From the NCBI GenBank assembly GCA_963780815.1, contig CAWADG010000014.1, positions 186,001 through 250,000 of the forward strand: 64,000 bases of DNA, read 5' to 3'. The DNA comes from VRUE01 sp963780815 (GTDB lineage Bacteria; Actinomycetota; Thermoleophilia; Solirubrobacterales; 70-9). The notes below the pieces were generated by a model, which saw only the letters and a program-made list of their open reading frames with translations, was not told the DNA's origin and did no database searches. Position numbers and translations under genes: made by a program. Positions 44,695 through 53,213 of the stretch are shown here, piece by piece; position 1 is the stretch's first letter, and the number at the start of each line of letters is the position of its first letter.

Positions 44695-47476
44695 GCCGCG
44701 GAAGATGAGCAAGGAGACGACGATGGTTACGCAGACGAGCATCTCCCGGCTTCTCTCGCCGCGCGGCGCGCTGCGAGCGGCGATGGTCGGCGGACTGGGC
44801 CTCCTGGCGGCGTTGCTGATGGCGGCCCCTGCCTTCGCCGGCGAGGCGATCACCTCGTTCAACGCCTCGGTCTCGACGAGTCAGGCGGGAGACCACCCCG
44901 ATTTCAGCTACGAATTCGCGCTCGCCAACCCCGGCGAACCGGAGGCCGCCAAGGAAGTGGTCCTCGACGCTCCACAGGGGCTGTTCGGAAACCCGAACGC
45001 GGTACCGCGCTGCACATCGAGCGACTTCGCGCTGATGCAGTGCCCGACCTCATCGCAGGTCGGCATCGTCACGATCCGCGCCAACTACTCGGGCAACTCG
45101 AACAATCTGCTCGGCACGGCGCCGATCTACTACGTTCAACCACAGGAAGAAGAAGAGACGGTGCGATTCGCCTTCATCGTCCCCGCGCTTCAGATCCCGA
45201 TCAGCACGCCGGTCTCGGTCAGGACCGCGTCTGACTACGGGTTGCGGTTCAACGTCTCCGGTCTGACCCAGCTGATTCCGCTTGCCGGCGCGAGATTGAC
45301 GGTATGGGGCAAACCGGCCAACGGCAGCCACAGCGGCGACCGCTTCGCCAAAGGGTCCCCGGGCGACCCGGCCGGATGCCCCGGCTCGGAAACGACCGCC
45401 TGCGAAGGCCCGAACCCGGCCGGAACGGCAGATCACCCGATGATCAACAACCCCACGGTCTGCACGAACGAACCGCTTCCGGTCACCCTCAGCGCGGTGA
45501 CATACCAGGACCCGAACAACGCGACCGAAGCGGAAGACGAACTCCCGCCCGTGGAAGGCTGCGAGAAACTCAACTTCTACCCGGTCCTCAACGCGTCGCT
45601 GACGACCGACGAATCGGACGCGCCATCGGGCCTCGACCTCGAGCTGCAGGCGAAACAGTTCGAGAGCGACGCCCTGTCGCCGTCGCAGATCAAGCAGGCT
45701 ACGGTCAAACTGCCCGACGGCCTGACGATCAACCCCGACGCCGCCGACGGCCAGCAGGCCTGTCCCGACGCGCTGGCGAACTTCGACAGCGAGGGGCCGG
45801 CCGAATGCCCCGACCACGCCAAGATCGGGACGATGGAGCTCGAAACCCCGGCCCTCGAAGGGCCGCTCAAGGGGTCGATCTACTTCGGTGAACCGAAGCC
45901 CGGCGACCAGTACCGCGTCTTCCTGATCGCGGACGGCTTCGGCATCCACGCGAAGCTGGTCGGCGACATCAGGCCCGACCCGAAGACGGGCCAGGTCACG
46001 GCAGACTTCACAAACCTGCCGCAGGTCCCGTTCGAAGCGTTCAACTTCCACATCTTCGCCTCGCAGCGGGCGCTGCTGGCGACGCCGACGCACTGCGCGA
46101 ACTACAGCGTCGAATCGGTGTTCAAACCGTGGAACTCGGCCCTCGCCGACCAGCCCTCGAGCCCGAATTTCAGCCTCAGCTCGGGCCCCAACGGCGGGCC
46201 CTGCCCGCCCGAGGTGCGCCCGTTCCAGCCACGGCTGGTGGCCGGAACGTCGAACCCGCTGGCCGGGGCGTTCTCCAGCTTCCACCTGAAGCTCGACCGC
46301 GACGACGGCGACCAGTTCCTCAACGACCTCAACTTCAGGATGCCGCCCGGGTTCACCGGCGACCTGCGTGGCATCACCTACTGCTCGGAGGCCCAGATTG
46401 CCGCGGCCGCCGCCAACGCGGGCCGTGCCGAGCAGGCGAGCCCGAGCTGTCCGGCCTCTTCCCAGATCGGGACCACGAACGTCTCGGCCGGCCCGGGGAC
46501 GAACCCGTTCAACGCGGTCGGAAGGATGAACCTCTCCGGCCCGTTTGACCCCGACGGAGCCGGGCCCGAACCCGAAGCGCCCCTCAGCCTCGCCGCAATC
46601 ACCCCGGCGCTCGCCGGCCCCTACGACTACGGCGTCGTCGTCGTCCGCGTCGCCCTCTATGTCGACAGGCGGACCGCGCAGGTCTCGGCAGTCTCGCAGG
46701 CGGTCCCGCAGATCATCGGCGGCGTTCCGATCCGGATGCGGTCGATCCAGGTCAACATCGACAAGCAGAACTTCACGATCAACCCGACCAACTGCTCGAA
46801 CTTCTCGGTCGACTCGGAAGGGATCGGAGATCAGGGCACACCGGCCCTCTTCTCCTCCTTCTTCCACGCCGTCAACTGCCGCTACCTCGACTTCAATCCG
46901 AAGATGACGGTGAAGCAGATCGGCAAGGGAGCGACCGGCCGCAGCGCGAACCCGAAGATGCGCTTCGAGCTGCGGACGAAGAAGGGCGAAGCCAACATCA
47001 AGTCGGTCAAGGTGACGCTGCCGAAGGCGTTCGCGATCGACCAGCGCCATCTCAGCAACCTCTGCTCGAAAGCGCAGCTGGAAGCCGAAAACTGCGCGGG
47101 GCGGCAGCCGATCGGCTCGGTGATGACGAAGACGCCGCTGCTCGACCAGCCGCTGAAGGGCCCCGCCTACGCGGTCTCCGGCTTCGGCAAGCTGCCGCGC
47201 CTCGCCTTCATCCTCAACGGCCAGGTCCAGCTCGTGCCGCAGGCCGAATCGAAGTCGGTCAACGGCAAGCTGACGACGACGGTCCCGACCGTCCCCGACG
47301 CGCCGATCGGCTACTTCCGGCTTGACCTCCTCGGAGGCAAGAAGGGCTACCTGGTCAACACGAGGAGCCTCTGCAAGGGCGACCCGGTGATCGTGGTCGA
47401 CTACACCGGCCAGAACGGCAAGGACGCGACCCAAAACGTCAAGACGAAGACTTCCTGCGGTGGCGGCAAGGGCTGA
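44687..47476 (+). CDS. B4: exported AGGHPD-family four-repeat protein (type II)
   Basis: The product has 929 residues from the ATG within ATGGCTGA. The ATG at 44723 has AAGGAG at good spacing and could also start translation. The signal peptide ends near APAFA. The hallmark is changed to SQAGDHPDFSYEF, with Asp for the second Gly. Four Cys-containing modules follow, with NPDAADGQQAC and GEPKPGDQYRVFLIADGFGI in the second. LKLDRDDGDQFLNDLNFRMP and GPYDYGVVVVRVALYVD mark the type II group with B2. It is intact. C2 follows after 118 bases. Confidence 0.82.
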   Translation: MAEPRKMSKETTMVTQTSISRLLSPRGALRAAMVGGLGLLAALLMAAPAFAGEAITSFNASVSTSQAGDHPDFSYEFALANPGEPEAAKEVVLDAPQGLFGNPNAVPRCTSSDFALMQCPTSSQVGIVTIRANYSGNSNNLLGTAPIYYVQPQEEEETVRFAFIVPALQIPISTPVSVRTASDYGLRFNVSGLTQLIPLAGARLTVWGKPANGSHSGDRFAKGSPGDPAGCPGSETTACEGPNPAGTADHPMINNPTVCTNEPLPVTLSAVTYQDPNNATEAEDELPPVEGCEKLNFYPVLNASLTTDESDAPSGLDLELQAKQFESDALSPSQIKQATVKLPDGLTINPDAADGQQACPDALANFDSEGPAECPDHAKIGTMELETPALEGPLKGSIYFGEPKPGDQYRVFLIADGFGIHAKLVGDIRPDPKTGQVTADFTNLPQVPFEAFNFHIFASQRALLATPTHCANYSVESVFKPWNSALADQPSSPNFSLSSGPNGGPCPPEVRPFQPRLVAGTSNPLAGAFSSFHLKLDRDDGDQFLNDLNFRMPPGFTGDLRGITYCSEAQIAAAAANAGRAEQASPSCPASSQIGTTNVSAGPGTNPFNAVGRMNLSGPFDPDGAGPEPEAPLSLAAITPALAGPYDYGVVVVRVALYVDRRTAQVSAVSQAVPQIIGGVPIRMRSIQVNIDKQNFTINPTNCSNFSVDSEGIGDQGTPALFSSFFHAVNCRYLDFNPKMTVKQIGKGATGRSANPKMRFELRTKKGEANIKSVKVTLPKAFAIDQRHLSNLCSKAQLEAENCAGRQPIGSVMTKTPLLDQPLKGPAYAVSGFGKLPRLAFILNGQVQLVPQAESKSVNGKLTTTVPTVPDAPIGYFRLDLLGGKKGYLVNTRSLCKGDPVIVVDYTGQNGKDATQNVKTKTSCGGGKG

Positions 47477-47490
47477 GAACGTCAAAAAAC

Positions 47491-47594
47491 GCGGGCGCCG
47501 CTAGAATCTCGCCGGGTTCTTAGACCAAACCTTTGAGCGTGTAGGGGTGTTCCCTCTAGGGAACCGCAAACATGGGAGAAAGCGGAGGAGACAG
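47491..47594 (+). promoter_or_regulatory. Conserved leader element in front of C2 with degraded terminator
   Basis: TAGACCAAACCTTTGAG, then GTAGGGG, and a perfect hairpin GTTCCC (47549-47554) TCTA GGGAAC (47559-47564) repeat the element before C1. The preceding GC block (47491-47516, CGCTAGAATCTCGCCGGGTT) aligns with the strong terminator after B2, but the stem is broken and the T-run interrupted. More read-through from B4 into C2 is therefore expected in unit 2. Confidence 0.55.
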
Positions 47595-48245
47595 ATGCAG
47601 CAGGACGTGAGCAGGAAGCGGGCCAAGATGCCCTCGCCGGCGATGGTCGTCGGGGTCATTGCGCTGATCGTGGCGTTGACCGGCACCGCGTTTGCAGGCG
47701 GGTTCAAGCTCGGCAAAAACTCGGTCGGCTCACGCCAGCTGAAGGCGAAGGCGGTCGCCGGACCCAAAATCGCCAACAACGCCGTCAACGGCACCAAGGT
47801 CGCGAACGGGTCGATCACCGGTGACGACATCGACCTCGGCAAGCTCGGCACCGTCCCCAACGCAACTACTTCGGCGAACGCCGGCAACGCCAATACTGTC
47901 GGCGCCAATCCGCCGCATCCCGCCGCCTGTCCCAACGGGACGACGCTGATCCGCGGCGTCTGCTTCGACTCCAGCGCCAACCCGGTGGTCGGCAGCGTCC
48001 AGGAAGCGGCCAACGCCTGCGCCCAAAGAGGCGGCTACCTGCCGGACCCGCTTGAACTGTCGTCGACCGGCAGCCAACTCAAACTTGGCTCAGGCGCGGG
48101 GAGCGACCGCATGTACACCGACACCTATTACGCCAACACGTCGGGCTCGGCGTACAGCACGATCTTCGTCTCCGAAGAAGGCCTCAAAGAGGGAGCCTTC
48201 GACGGCGACGCCAAGTTCATCTGTGCCTACCCGCTCGTTCGCTAG
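47595..48245 (+). CDS. C2: small exported protein with lectin-like pattern
   Basis: The product is 216 residues from the ATG at 47595, with GGAGGAG upstream. It is the paralogue of C1: PSPAMVVGVIALIVALTGTA (signal/anchor), NSVGSRQLKAKAVAGPKIAN repeats, then CPNGTTLIRGVCFDSSANPV and EAANACAQRGGYLPDPLEL, ending CAYPLVR. The four cysteines are kept. The region between the last two cysteines differs most from C1. D2 starts three bases after the stop. An upstream ATG at 47547 falls in the leader hairpin and is not supported. Confidence 0.8.
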   Translation: MQQDVSRKRAKMPSPAMVVGVIALIVALTGTAFAGGFKLGKNSVGSRQLKAKAVAGPKIANNAVNGTKVANGSITGDDIDLGKLGTVPNATTSANAGNANTVGANPPHPAACPNGTTLIRGVCFDSSANPVVGSVQEAANACAQRGGYLPDPLELSSTGSQLKLGSGAGSDRMYTDTYYANTSGSAYSTIFVSEEGLKEGAFDGDAKFICAYPLVR

Positions 48246-48248
48246 ACG

Positions 48249-49046
48249 ATGGAGAGGATGATCCGCAGAAGGAGGGCCGCCCTCGCGGCGGCGGTCGTCG
48301 CTCTGGGGGCTCTGGCTCTTGCCTCGAGCAGCCAAGCGGTGAACGCGATCAAGGGCAACATCGTCGTCGCCTTCAACGGCACGATCTCGCCCTCGAAGCT
48401 GCCCCGGACCGGCACGGCGCCGGTCGGGGTGCAGATGGGCGGCAAGATCAAGACTAAGGACCGGACGGCGCCGCCCAAACTCGAGCGGATCATCCTCGAA
48501 ATCAACCGTCACGGCCAGCTGCAGAACAAGGGCCTGCCGACCTGCTCGCTCGGCAAGCTGCGCTCGATCTCCTCCCAGGGCGCGAAGCGGGCCTGCGGCG
48601 ACGCCCTGATCGGCTCGGGCTCGGTCACATCGCGGGTATCGCTGCCGGGCCAGCCCCCTTTCTCCTCGATCGGGAAGCTGCAGGCCTTCAACGGCCGCCA
48701 CAACGGCCACCCGGCGATCTTCGCCCAGGTCGCCTCGGGGGCGCCGCTGCCACTGACCTACGTGATCCTCTTCGAAGTCAAGAAGAGGGGCGGCGAATTC
48801 GCGACCCAGCTGGTCGGGACGATGCCGCCGATCGCCTCCGAATACGGGTTCATCTCGGCGTTCAACCTGCTGCTCCGACGCCAGTACTCGTTCCACGGAC
48901 AGCGGATGAGCTACGCCTCGGCGGGGTGCCCGGCGCCGGACGGCTTCACCCAGGTGAACTTCTCGTTCGCCAAAGTCAGCTACCAGTTCGCCGACGGCAG
49001 CAACCTCTCGAGCAAGCTCGTCCGCCGCTGCACGGTCAGGGGATAG
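48249..49046 (+). CDS. D2: exported single-module beta-rich protein
   Basis: The product has 265 residues and is the close paralogue of D1. The signal peptide ends near ASSSQAV. GLPTCSLGKLRSISSQGAKR followed by ACGDALIGSGSV and KLQAFNGRHNGHPA keep the module. Only the N-terminal signal and scattered positions differ from D1. The same gene order as unit 1 (C-D-E-F) is kept, with E2 starting nine bases after the stop. Confidence 0.78.
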   Translation: MERMIRRRRAALAAAVVALGALALASSSQAVNAIKGNIVVAFNGTISPSKLPRTGTAPVGVQMGGKIKTKDRTAPPKLERIILEINRHGQLQNKGLPTCSLGKLRSISSQGAKRACGDALIGSGSVTSRVSLPGQPPFSSIGKLQAFNGRHNGHPAIFAQVASGAPLPLTYVILFEVKKRGGEFATQLVGTMPPIASEYGFISAFNLLLRRQYSFHGQRMSYASAGCPAPDGFTQVNFSFAKVSYQFADGSNLSSKLVRRCTVRG

Positions 49047-49055
49047 GCGGCACGT

Positions 49056-49820
49056 TTGCGGCGTAGACGACCGGCACTGATCGCCCTCGCCGCGCTGGCG
49101 CTGGCCGCGGGCATGATCGCCGCCGTGGCCACGGGTCAGGTCGTCAAGCGGGGCAACATCGAAATCGAAATCGAAGGCTCGGTCTCGCCGACCAAGCTCT
49201 CGAGGACGACGCCGCAGCCGATCACCCTCAACCTCTCCGGCAAAGCGGGCACGACCGATGGGTCACATGTGCCGCCGCTGAGGGAACTCTTCGTCGAATT
49301 CGATAAGAACGGCCACCTCAACACCAAGGGCATGCCGACCTGCTCGGTCGGGAAACTCCAGAGCACCCTGACCGCGCAGGCAAAGGCGGCGTGCGGGCCG
49401 GCGCTGATCGGCACCGGGCGGGTCAGCGCCGAGATCGCCTTCCCCGAACAGGCGCCGTTCTCGGCCGGAGGCCCGCTGCTGATCTTCAACGGCTCATCCG
49501 GCGCGAAGCAGATGCTGATCTTCCACGTCTACGCCAAGGTCCCGGCGCCGACTACCTTCGTCACCACCGCCCAGATCAGCAAGGGCAGGGGCCCCTACGG
49601 GACCGCGGCCCGGGTCAAGATCCCGACCATCACCTCCGGCCAGGGGTCGCTGACGTCATTCAAGGCGACAATCTTCAAAACCTTCAACTACAAGGGCAAG
49701 AAGCAGAGCGTCCTGACCGCGACCTGCAAGACGGGATCGCTCAAGGCCAGGGGCGACTTCTTTTTCCAGGGCCTGACGCTCGAGGGCAAAGTGAGCCGGG
49801 CCTGCACCCCGGCAAAGTGA
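49056..49820 (+). CDS. E2: exported single-module protein
   Basis: The product is 254 residues from a TTG at 49056, the only start codon that precedes the whole signal peptide (PALIALAALALAAGMIAAVA). The mature part parallels E1: IEGSVSPTKLSRTTPQPITL, GMPTCSVGKLQSTLTAQAKA, PFSAGGPLLIFNG and TFNYKGKKQSVLTATCKTGS. F2 starts 11 bases after the stop. Confidence 0.77.
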   Translation: MRRRRPALIALAALALAAGMIAAVATGQVVKRGNIEIEIEGSVSPTKLSRTTPQPITLNLSGKAGTTDGSHVPPLRELFVEFDKNGHLNTKGMPTCSVGKLQSTLTAQAKAACGPALIGTGRVSAEIAFPEQAPFSAGGPLLIFNGSSGAKQMLIFHVYAKVPAPTTFVTTAQISKGRGPYGTAARVKIPTITSGQGSLTSFKATIFKTFNYKGKKQSVLTATCKTGSLKARGDFFFQGLTLEGKVSRACTPAK

Positions 49821-49831
49821 GGAGAGAGACG

Positions 49832-50311
49832 ATGATCAAGAAGGCAATTGCACTGAGCCTGACGGCGATGCTCCTGTTCGCGGTGGCCGCCCCGCTCGCG
49901 ATGGCGATCACCCGCGAAGAATACAAGGCCCGGGTCGAACCGATCTGCAAGCAGAACTCCGAAGCGAACGACAAGATCCTCAAGACCGTCCGCAAGGAAG
50001 TGAAGGAAGACAAGCTGAAGTCCGCCGGGGCGAAATTCATCAAGGCCTCGACCGCGCTGAAGAAGACCTACAACGAACTGAAGGCGGTCGAACAGCCGGC
50101 CGAAGACGCGGCGAAGCTGACCAAGTGGCTCGGCTACGTCAAGACCGAGGCCGAACTGTTCAACAGCGGCGGCAAGGCCCTCAAGGCGGGCAACAAGTCG
50201 AAGGCGCAGAAGTTCGTCAACAAACTGAACTCGAACGCCAACCTCGCCAACTCCACGGTCCTGGCCTTCAGCTTCCATTACTGCAAGTTCGAACCGTCCA
50301 AATACACCTGA
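49832..50311 (+). CDS. F2: small exported helical protein
   Basis: The product is 159 residues from the ATG at 49832, with AGGAGAG at good distance. The signal is MIKKAIALSLTAMLLFAVAA. The mature part is helical and Lys-rich as in F1 (NDKILKTVRKEVKEDKLKSA), with two cysteines (EPIC and HYCKF). The end of the gene and the spacer after it match the F1-G junction, although H2 follows instead of G. Confidence 0.75.
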   Translation: MIKKAIALSLTAMLLFAVAAPLAMAITREEYKARVEPICKQNSEANDKILKTVRKEVKEDKLKSAGAKFIKASTALKKTYNELKAVEQPAEDAAKLTKWLGYVKTEAELFNSGGKALKAGNKSKAQKFVNKLNSNANLANSTVLAFSFHYCKFEPSKYT

Positions 50312-50319
50312 GAGGCCCT

Positions 50320-51036
50320 CTGCGCCGACTGCTGACAGCACTGGCCCTCCTGGGCATCCTGGCGATCGCCCAGGGCTGCGGCGGCGGGGACTCCACCTCG
50401 ACCGAAACCACCGCCTCGGGCCCCGCCGAAACCACGGCCTCCGGCCAGGGCACCGGCAACGGCGCCGAAGCCGAAGGCGGCTCCGGCGATGAGAGCGGCA
50501 ACGGCAACGGCAACGGCGGCGGCGAAGGATCCTCCTCGGGCGGCGGCGCCAAGGGCCCGGGCCTGACCGAAAAGGCGCACTCAGACGTCAAGGGCTTCAA
50601 GCCCCCGCCCGGCGGCGACAACAGCATCCAGACCTTCGGCGCCGAAGCCGAAAGCACCGAAGAAGAAGAAATCACGACCGCGATGGCCTCCTTCCTGCGG
50701 GCGATGGCGGCCCGCGACTACCCGGCGATCTGCGAAGGCCTGAGCGAATCCAACCGCAGCCAGCTCGAACAGCTCGCCAAACTGAAAAAGGAAATCGGCT
50801 CCGATTGCCCCTCGATCCTCAAGGCGCTCCTCGTCGGCCCCACCTCCGAAGCCAAGCAGGCCGCCGAAGGGACCGTCTACCAGGTCCGGGTCGAAGGCGA
50901 AGACGCCTTCGTCATGTTCACCCCGCTCGGCGGCACCGCCTCCTACTTCGTGATGAAACACGACCCCGACGGCTGGAAGTCGACCACCCTCAGCAGCGGG
51001 GTCCCCTTCAACCCGTCGGCTGCCCCGGGGGGATAG
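50320..51036 (+). CDS. H2: putative lipoprotein, near-identical to H1, CTG start
   Basis: The product is about 238 residues. Where H1 has ATG, H2 has CTG (50320-50322) in the sequence context of the unit 1 F-G junction (GAGAGGCCCTCTGCG). The rest matches H1 with about six base changes in 714, among them two amino-acid changes (SIET to STET, and GSG to GTG). Either CTG is used as start, as presumed for G, or expression is weak. The signal and lipobox (AIAQGC), Gly-rich linker and NTF2-like C-terminal domain are as in H1. Similarity ends exactly at the stop codon. It is the last gene of unit 2. Confidence 0.7.
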   Translation: MRRLLTALALLGILAIAQGCGGGDSTSTETTASGPAETTASGQGTGNGAEAEGGSGDESGNGNGNGGGEGSSSGGGAKGPGLTEKAHSDVKGFKPPPGGDNSIQTFGAEAESTEEEEITTAMASFLRAMAARDYPAICEGLSESNRSQLEQLAKLKKEIGSDCPSILKALLVGPTSEAKQAAEGTVYQVRVEGEDAFVMFTPLGGTASYFVMKHDPDGWKSTTLSSGVPFNPSAAPGG

Positions 51037-51117
51037 GGGCACCTCGATGGGTAGGGCGGGCTCGCCTCGCCGCGATCCGCACTGCGCTGAGGTTCGGGAG
51101 GGACCCCGGTACTGCAG

Positions 51118-51146
51118 TTGACAGTCCTCCCGGTTGCAGTCATTGT
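51118..51146 (+). promoter_or_regulatory. Promoter of the single-domain TetR gene
   Basis: TTGACA (51118-51123), a 17-base spacer and CATTGT (51141-51146). The expected transcription start coincides with the ATG at 51153, so the mRNA may be leaderless. Confidence 0.5.
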
Positions 51147-51152
51147 TCCTAT

Positions 51153-51791
51153 ATGCCGGATCTGGTCTTGGAGAGGGGTCGCGGCCCTGTCGACGCCCAG
51201 GCGTCGCGACCTTTCGATCGCGATCGCCTGATCGAGGCGGCGACGCGGATCGCCACCGAGCGCGGGTTCGAGGCTCTGGACGCCGAGCAGCTGGCGAGCG
51301 CAACCGGCCTCTCGCTCACCGACTTCCATCGCTCCTTCGACAACGTCGACCAGTGCATCCTTGCCGCCTTCGACCAGTTCATCGAGCGGCTCCTGGAGCA
51401 CGTGTCCGAGGCCTGCGAGGGCATCCCCGGCTGGCCCGAGAAGGTGCGTGCGACGATCATCGCGGGCTTCGAGTTCATTGCCGAGCTCGAACCGGTGACG
51501 CGCCTCTTCGCGGTCGACGCGATGCGTGCAGGCCCGGGCATCGTCGAGCGCAAGATCTCCTCGATCGAGCGCGGGGCGGAGCGGCTCAAGGAGGGCCGCG
51601 AGCTCTATCCGCAGACCGCGGAGCTCCCCGACTCGATGGAGCGCACGCTGGTGGGAGGGGTCGTGATGCTGGCGACGACCTACCTCCTCGGCGAAGAGGC
51701 GAACCGCCTGGCCGAGGTCCAGTCGGAACTCGTCGCGATGGTCCTCACCCCGTATCTGGGCATCGAAAGGGCGCGCCAGGTCGCTTCCTGA
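51153..51791 (+). CDS. TetR family transcriptional regulator
   Basis: The product has 212 residues. The N-terminal helix-turn-helix is visible in FDRDRLIEAATRIATERGFE, then LDAEQLASATGLSLTDFHRS and FDNVDQCILAAFDQF. The C-terminal ligand domain is helical. The ATG at 51153 was chosen because it follows the promoter directly; there is no ribosome-binding site, in line with a leaderless mRNA. It is single-domain, unlike the two convergent regulators downstream. Its helix-turn-helix resembles the second half of the double regulators only distantly. The target is unknown; it sits between units 2 and 3. Confidence 0.88.
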   Translation: MPDLVLERGRGPVDAQASRPFDRDRLIEAATRIATERGFEALDAEQLASATGLSLTDFHRSFDNVDQCILAAFDQFIERLLEHVSEACEGIPGWPEKVRATIIAGFEFIAELEPVTRLFAVDAMRAGPGIVERKISSIERGAERLKEGRELYPQTAELPDSMERTLVGGVVMLATTYLLGEEANRLAEVQSELVAMVLTPYLGIERARQVAS

Positions 51792-51816
51792 AGGGCCGGG
51801 AAACCCGTGTCCCTTC
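51790..51816. terminator. Hairpin between convergent TetR genes
   Basis: GAAGGG (51790-51795) pairs with CCCTTC (51811-51816), and inside it CGGG pairs with CCCG over an AAA loop. It begins at the stop codon of the plus-strand TetR gene and lies 22 bases before the end of the convergent gene. No clear T-run is present. Confidence 0.5.
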
Positions 51817-51837
51817 TTCGACCGCAGGTTGTCGGAG

Positions 51838-53169
51838 TCAGCGGGCCGAGAGCGGAACGAAGAGGACGTCGCAGATGTGCGGCGCCAGCTCGGGCAGTTG
51901 GTCCTCGTTGCCGGCGGCGATCTCGCACTGGATGGTCCACCAGATCGCCCCTCCGATCGCTTCCACGATTACCTGCGGCAGCGGCCGGACGCCGGGCGGC
52001 AGCGCCTCCGGTTCGAGGAACCCGGTGAAGGCCTGGACCGTGGCGTCGGCGTGGTCGAGCGCGATCGGGCCCGCGGTCGGGAGCTCGAAGAAGGCGAGCC
52101 TCCCGAAGAGCGGTTCGTATGCGAGGTACTCGAGAAAGCCGCGCATCCCGGCTTCGATCACGGACTGCCACTCGGTCTCCCTCAGGGCGGCGGCGAAGAT
52201 CGAGGCCATCGCCCGTTTGGCGACTTTCTCGAAGGCGAAGATGAATGCTTGCTCCTTGCTCTCGAAGTGCTCGTAGAAGGTCTGGTTGGAGGTCCCCGCA
52301 GCGGTCGATATCGCCGGGATCGTCAGGTTGGGATAGCCGACCCGCGCGGCCTCCTGCGCCGTCGCCCGCAGAATCCGCTGGCGCTGGCTGAGGCGGGCCC
52401 GACTGAGCGGGCTGTCGGCCGGCTCGCTCCAGGGGAGGTAGTGGGGGTCGGGGTGCTCGAACAGTCCCTCGGGGAGCGGCCGTTCGGCGACCGGGTGCGA
52501 GCCCTTGCTCTGTGAGAGGTACGAAAGGGCCCAGCCGAGCAGGGGCTCGAGCTCCTCGGCGAAGTCCTCCGGGCGCCCCTCTCTCAGGTACCGGTAGATG
52601 ACGGTGCGGATGCCGCCGACGATCGCCCGCACCGCGAGCTCTGAGGGCGGCCCCGGGTGGGTGCGGCCACGATCCTTGTCGACGCTCTCACGCAGGGTGA
52701 CTTCGAAGGCGCGGCCGGCGCGTTCGATGTGCGGGACCGCGGCGGCACCGAGGCTGAGCGAATGGACGACGACCAGCGCGGCGGCCTCCGATTCCCCGAT
52801 CAGGAAGTCGGCGAATTTCGAGAGCGCCGCCGCCAGCCCCTGCTCGAGGCCGGTCTGCCCCCTGAAGGCGATGCCGACCTTGGCGCTGACTTCGTCGATG
52901 ATCGTGTCCAGGGTGACGAAGAAGCAGTCTTCCTTGTCGTCGAAGTGCGCGTAGAAGGTCGACTTGGAGACCGCGGCTATGCGGACGAGCTCGGAGACCG
53001 TCGTCTCCGAGTACCCGCGCCGAGCGACGGACCTGATCATCGCCTGTTCGAGGCGTGCGCGCTGCCGGCGCTTGGTGACGGTCTTGGCCAGGCCGCGGGA
53101 TCGGTCCGCCGAGACCCGCTCGATCGCCTCTCCCTGCCCCCCGATGACCATGTACGGAGCCTGACACAT
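51838..53169 (-). CDS. Double TetR-domain transcriptional regulator
   Basis: The product has 443 residues with two TetR units. The first helix-turn-helix is near residues 40-85 (GYSETTVSELVRIAAVSKST, then FYAHFDDKEDCFFVTLD). The second is near residues 258-305 (GYPNLTIPAISTAAGTSNQT, then FYEHFESKEQAFIFAFE). Its second half closely resembles that of the neighbour at 53214-54425 (FFELPTAGPIALDHADA versus FFDLPTAGPVALDHADA), so the two are duplicates. A start at the ATG at 53148 is also possible. The gene follows its neighbour after 44 bases on the same strand, and the pair is divergent from unit 3. Confidence 0.85.
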   Translation of the reverse strand: MCQAPYMVIGGQGEAIERVSADRSRGLAKTVTKRRQRARLEQAMIRSVARRGYSETTVSELVRIAAVSKSTFYAHFDDKEDCFFVTLDTIIDEVSAKVGIAFRGQTGLEQGLAAALSKFADFLIGESEAAALVVVHSLSLGAAAVPHIERAGRAFEVTLRESVDKDRGRTHPGPPSELAVRAIVGGIRTVIYRYLREGRPEDFAEELEPLLGWALSYLSQSKGSHPVAERPLPEGLFEHPDPHYLPWSEPADSPLSRARLSQRQRILRATAQEAARVGYPNLTIPAISTAAGTSNQTFYEHFESKEQAFIFAFEKVAKRAMASIFAAALRETEWQSVIEAGMRGFLEYLAYEPLFGRLAFFELPTAGPIALDHADATVQAFTGFLEPEALPPGVRPLPQVIVEAIGGAIWWTIQCEIAAGNEDQLPELAPHICDVLFVPLSAR

Positions 53170-53213
53170 GTACCCCGCATTTCAATGCCCACTATTTGGG
53201 CGAAACAGGGGCC

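Larger units (their letters stand above)
47521..51036 (+). repeat. Block C2-D2-E2-F2-H2, second copy
   Basis: This is the second copy of the block at 29731-33837, without gene G. The join between F2 and H2 carries the F-G junction sequence of the first copy. Confidence 0.85.
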
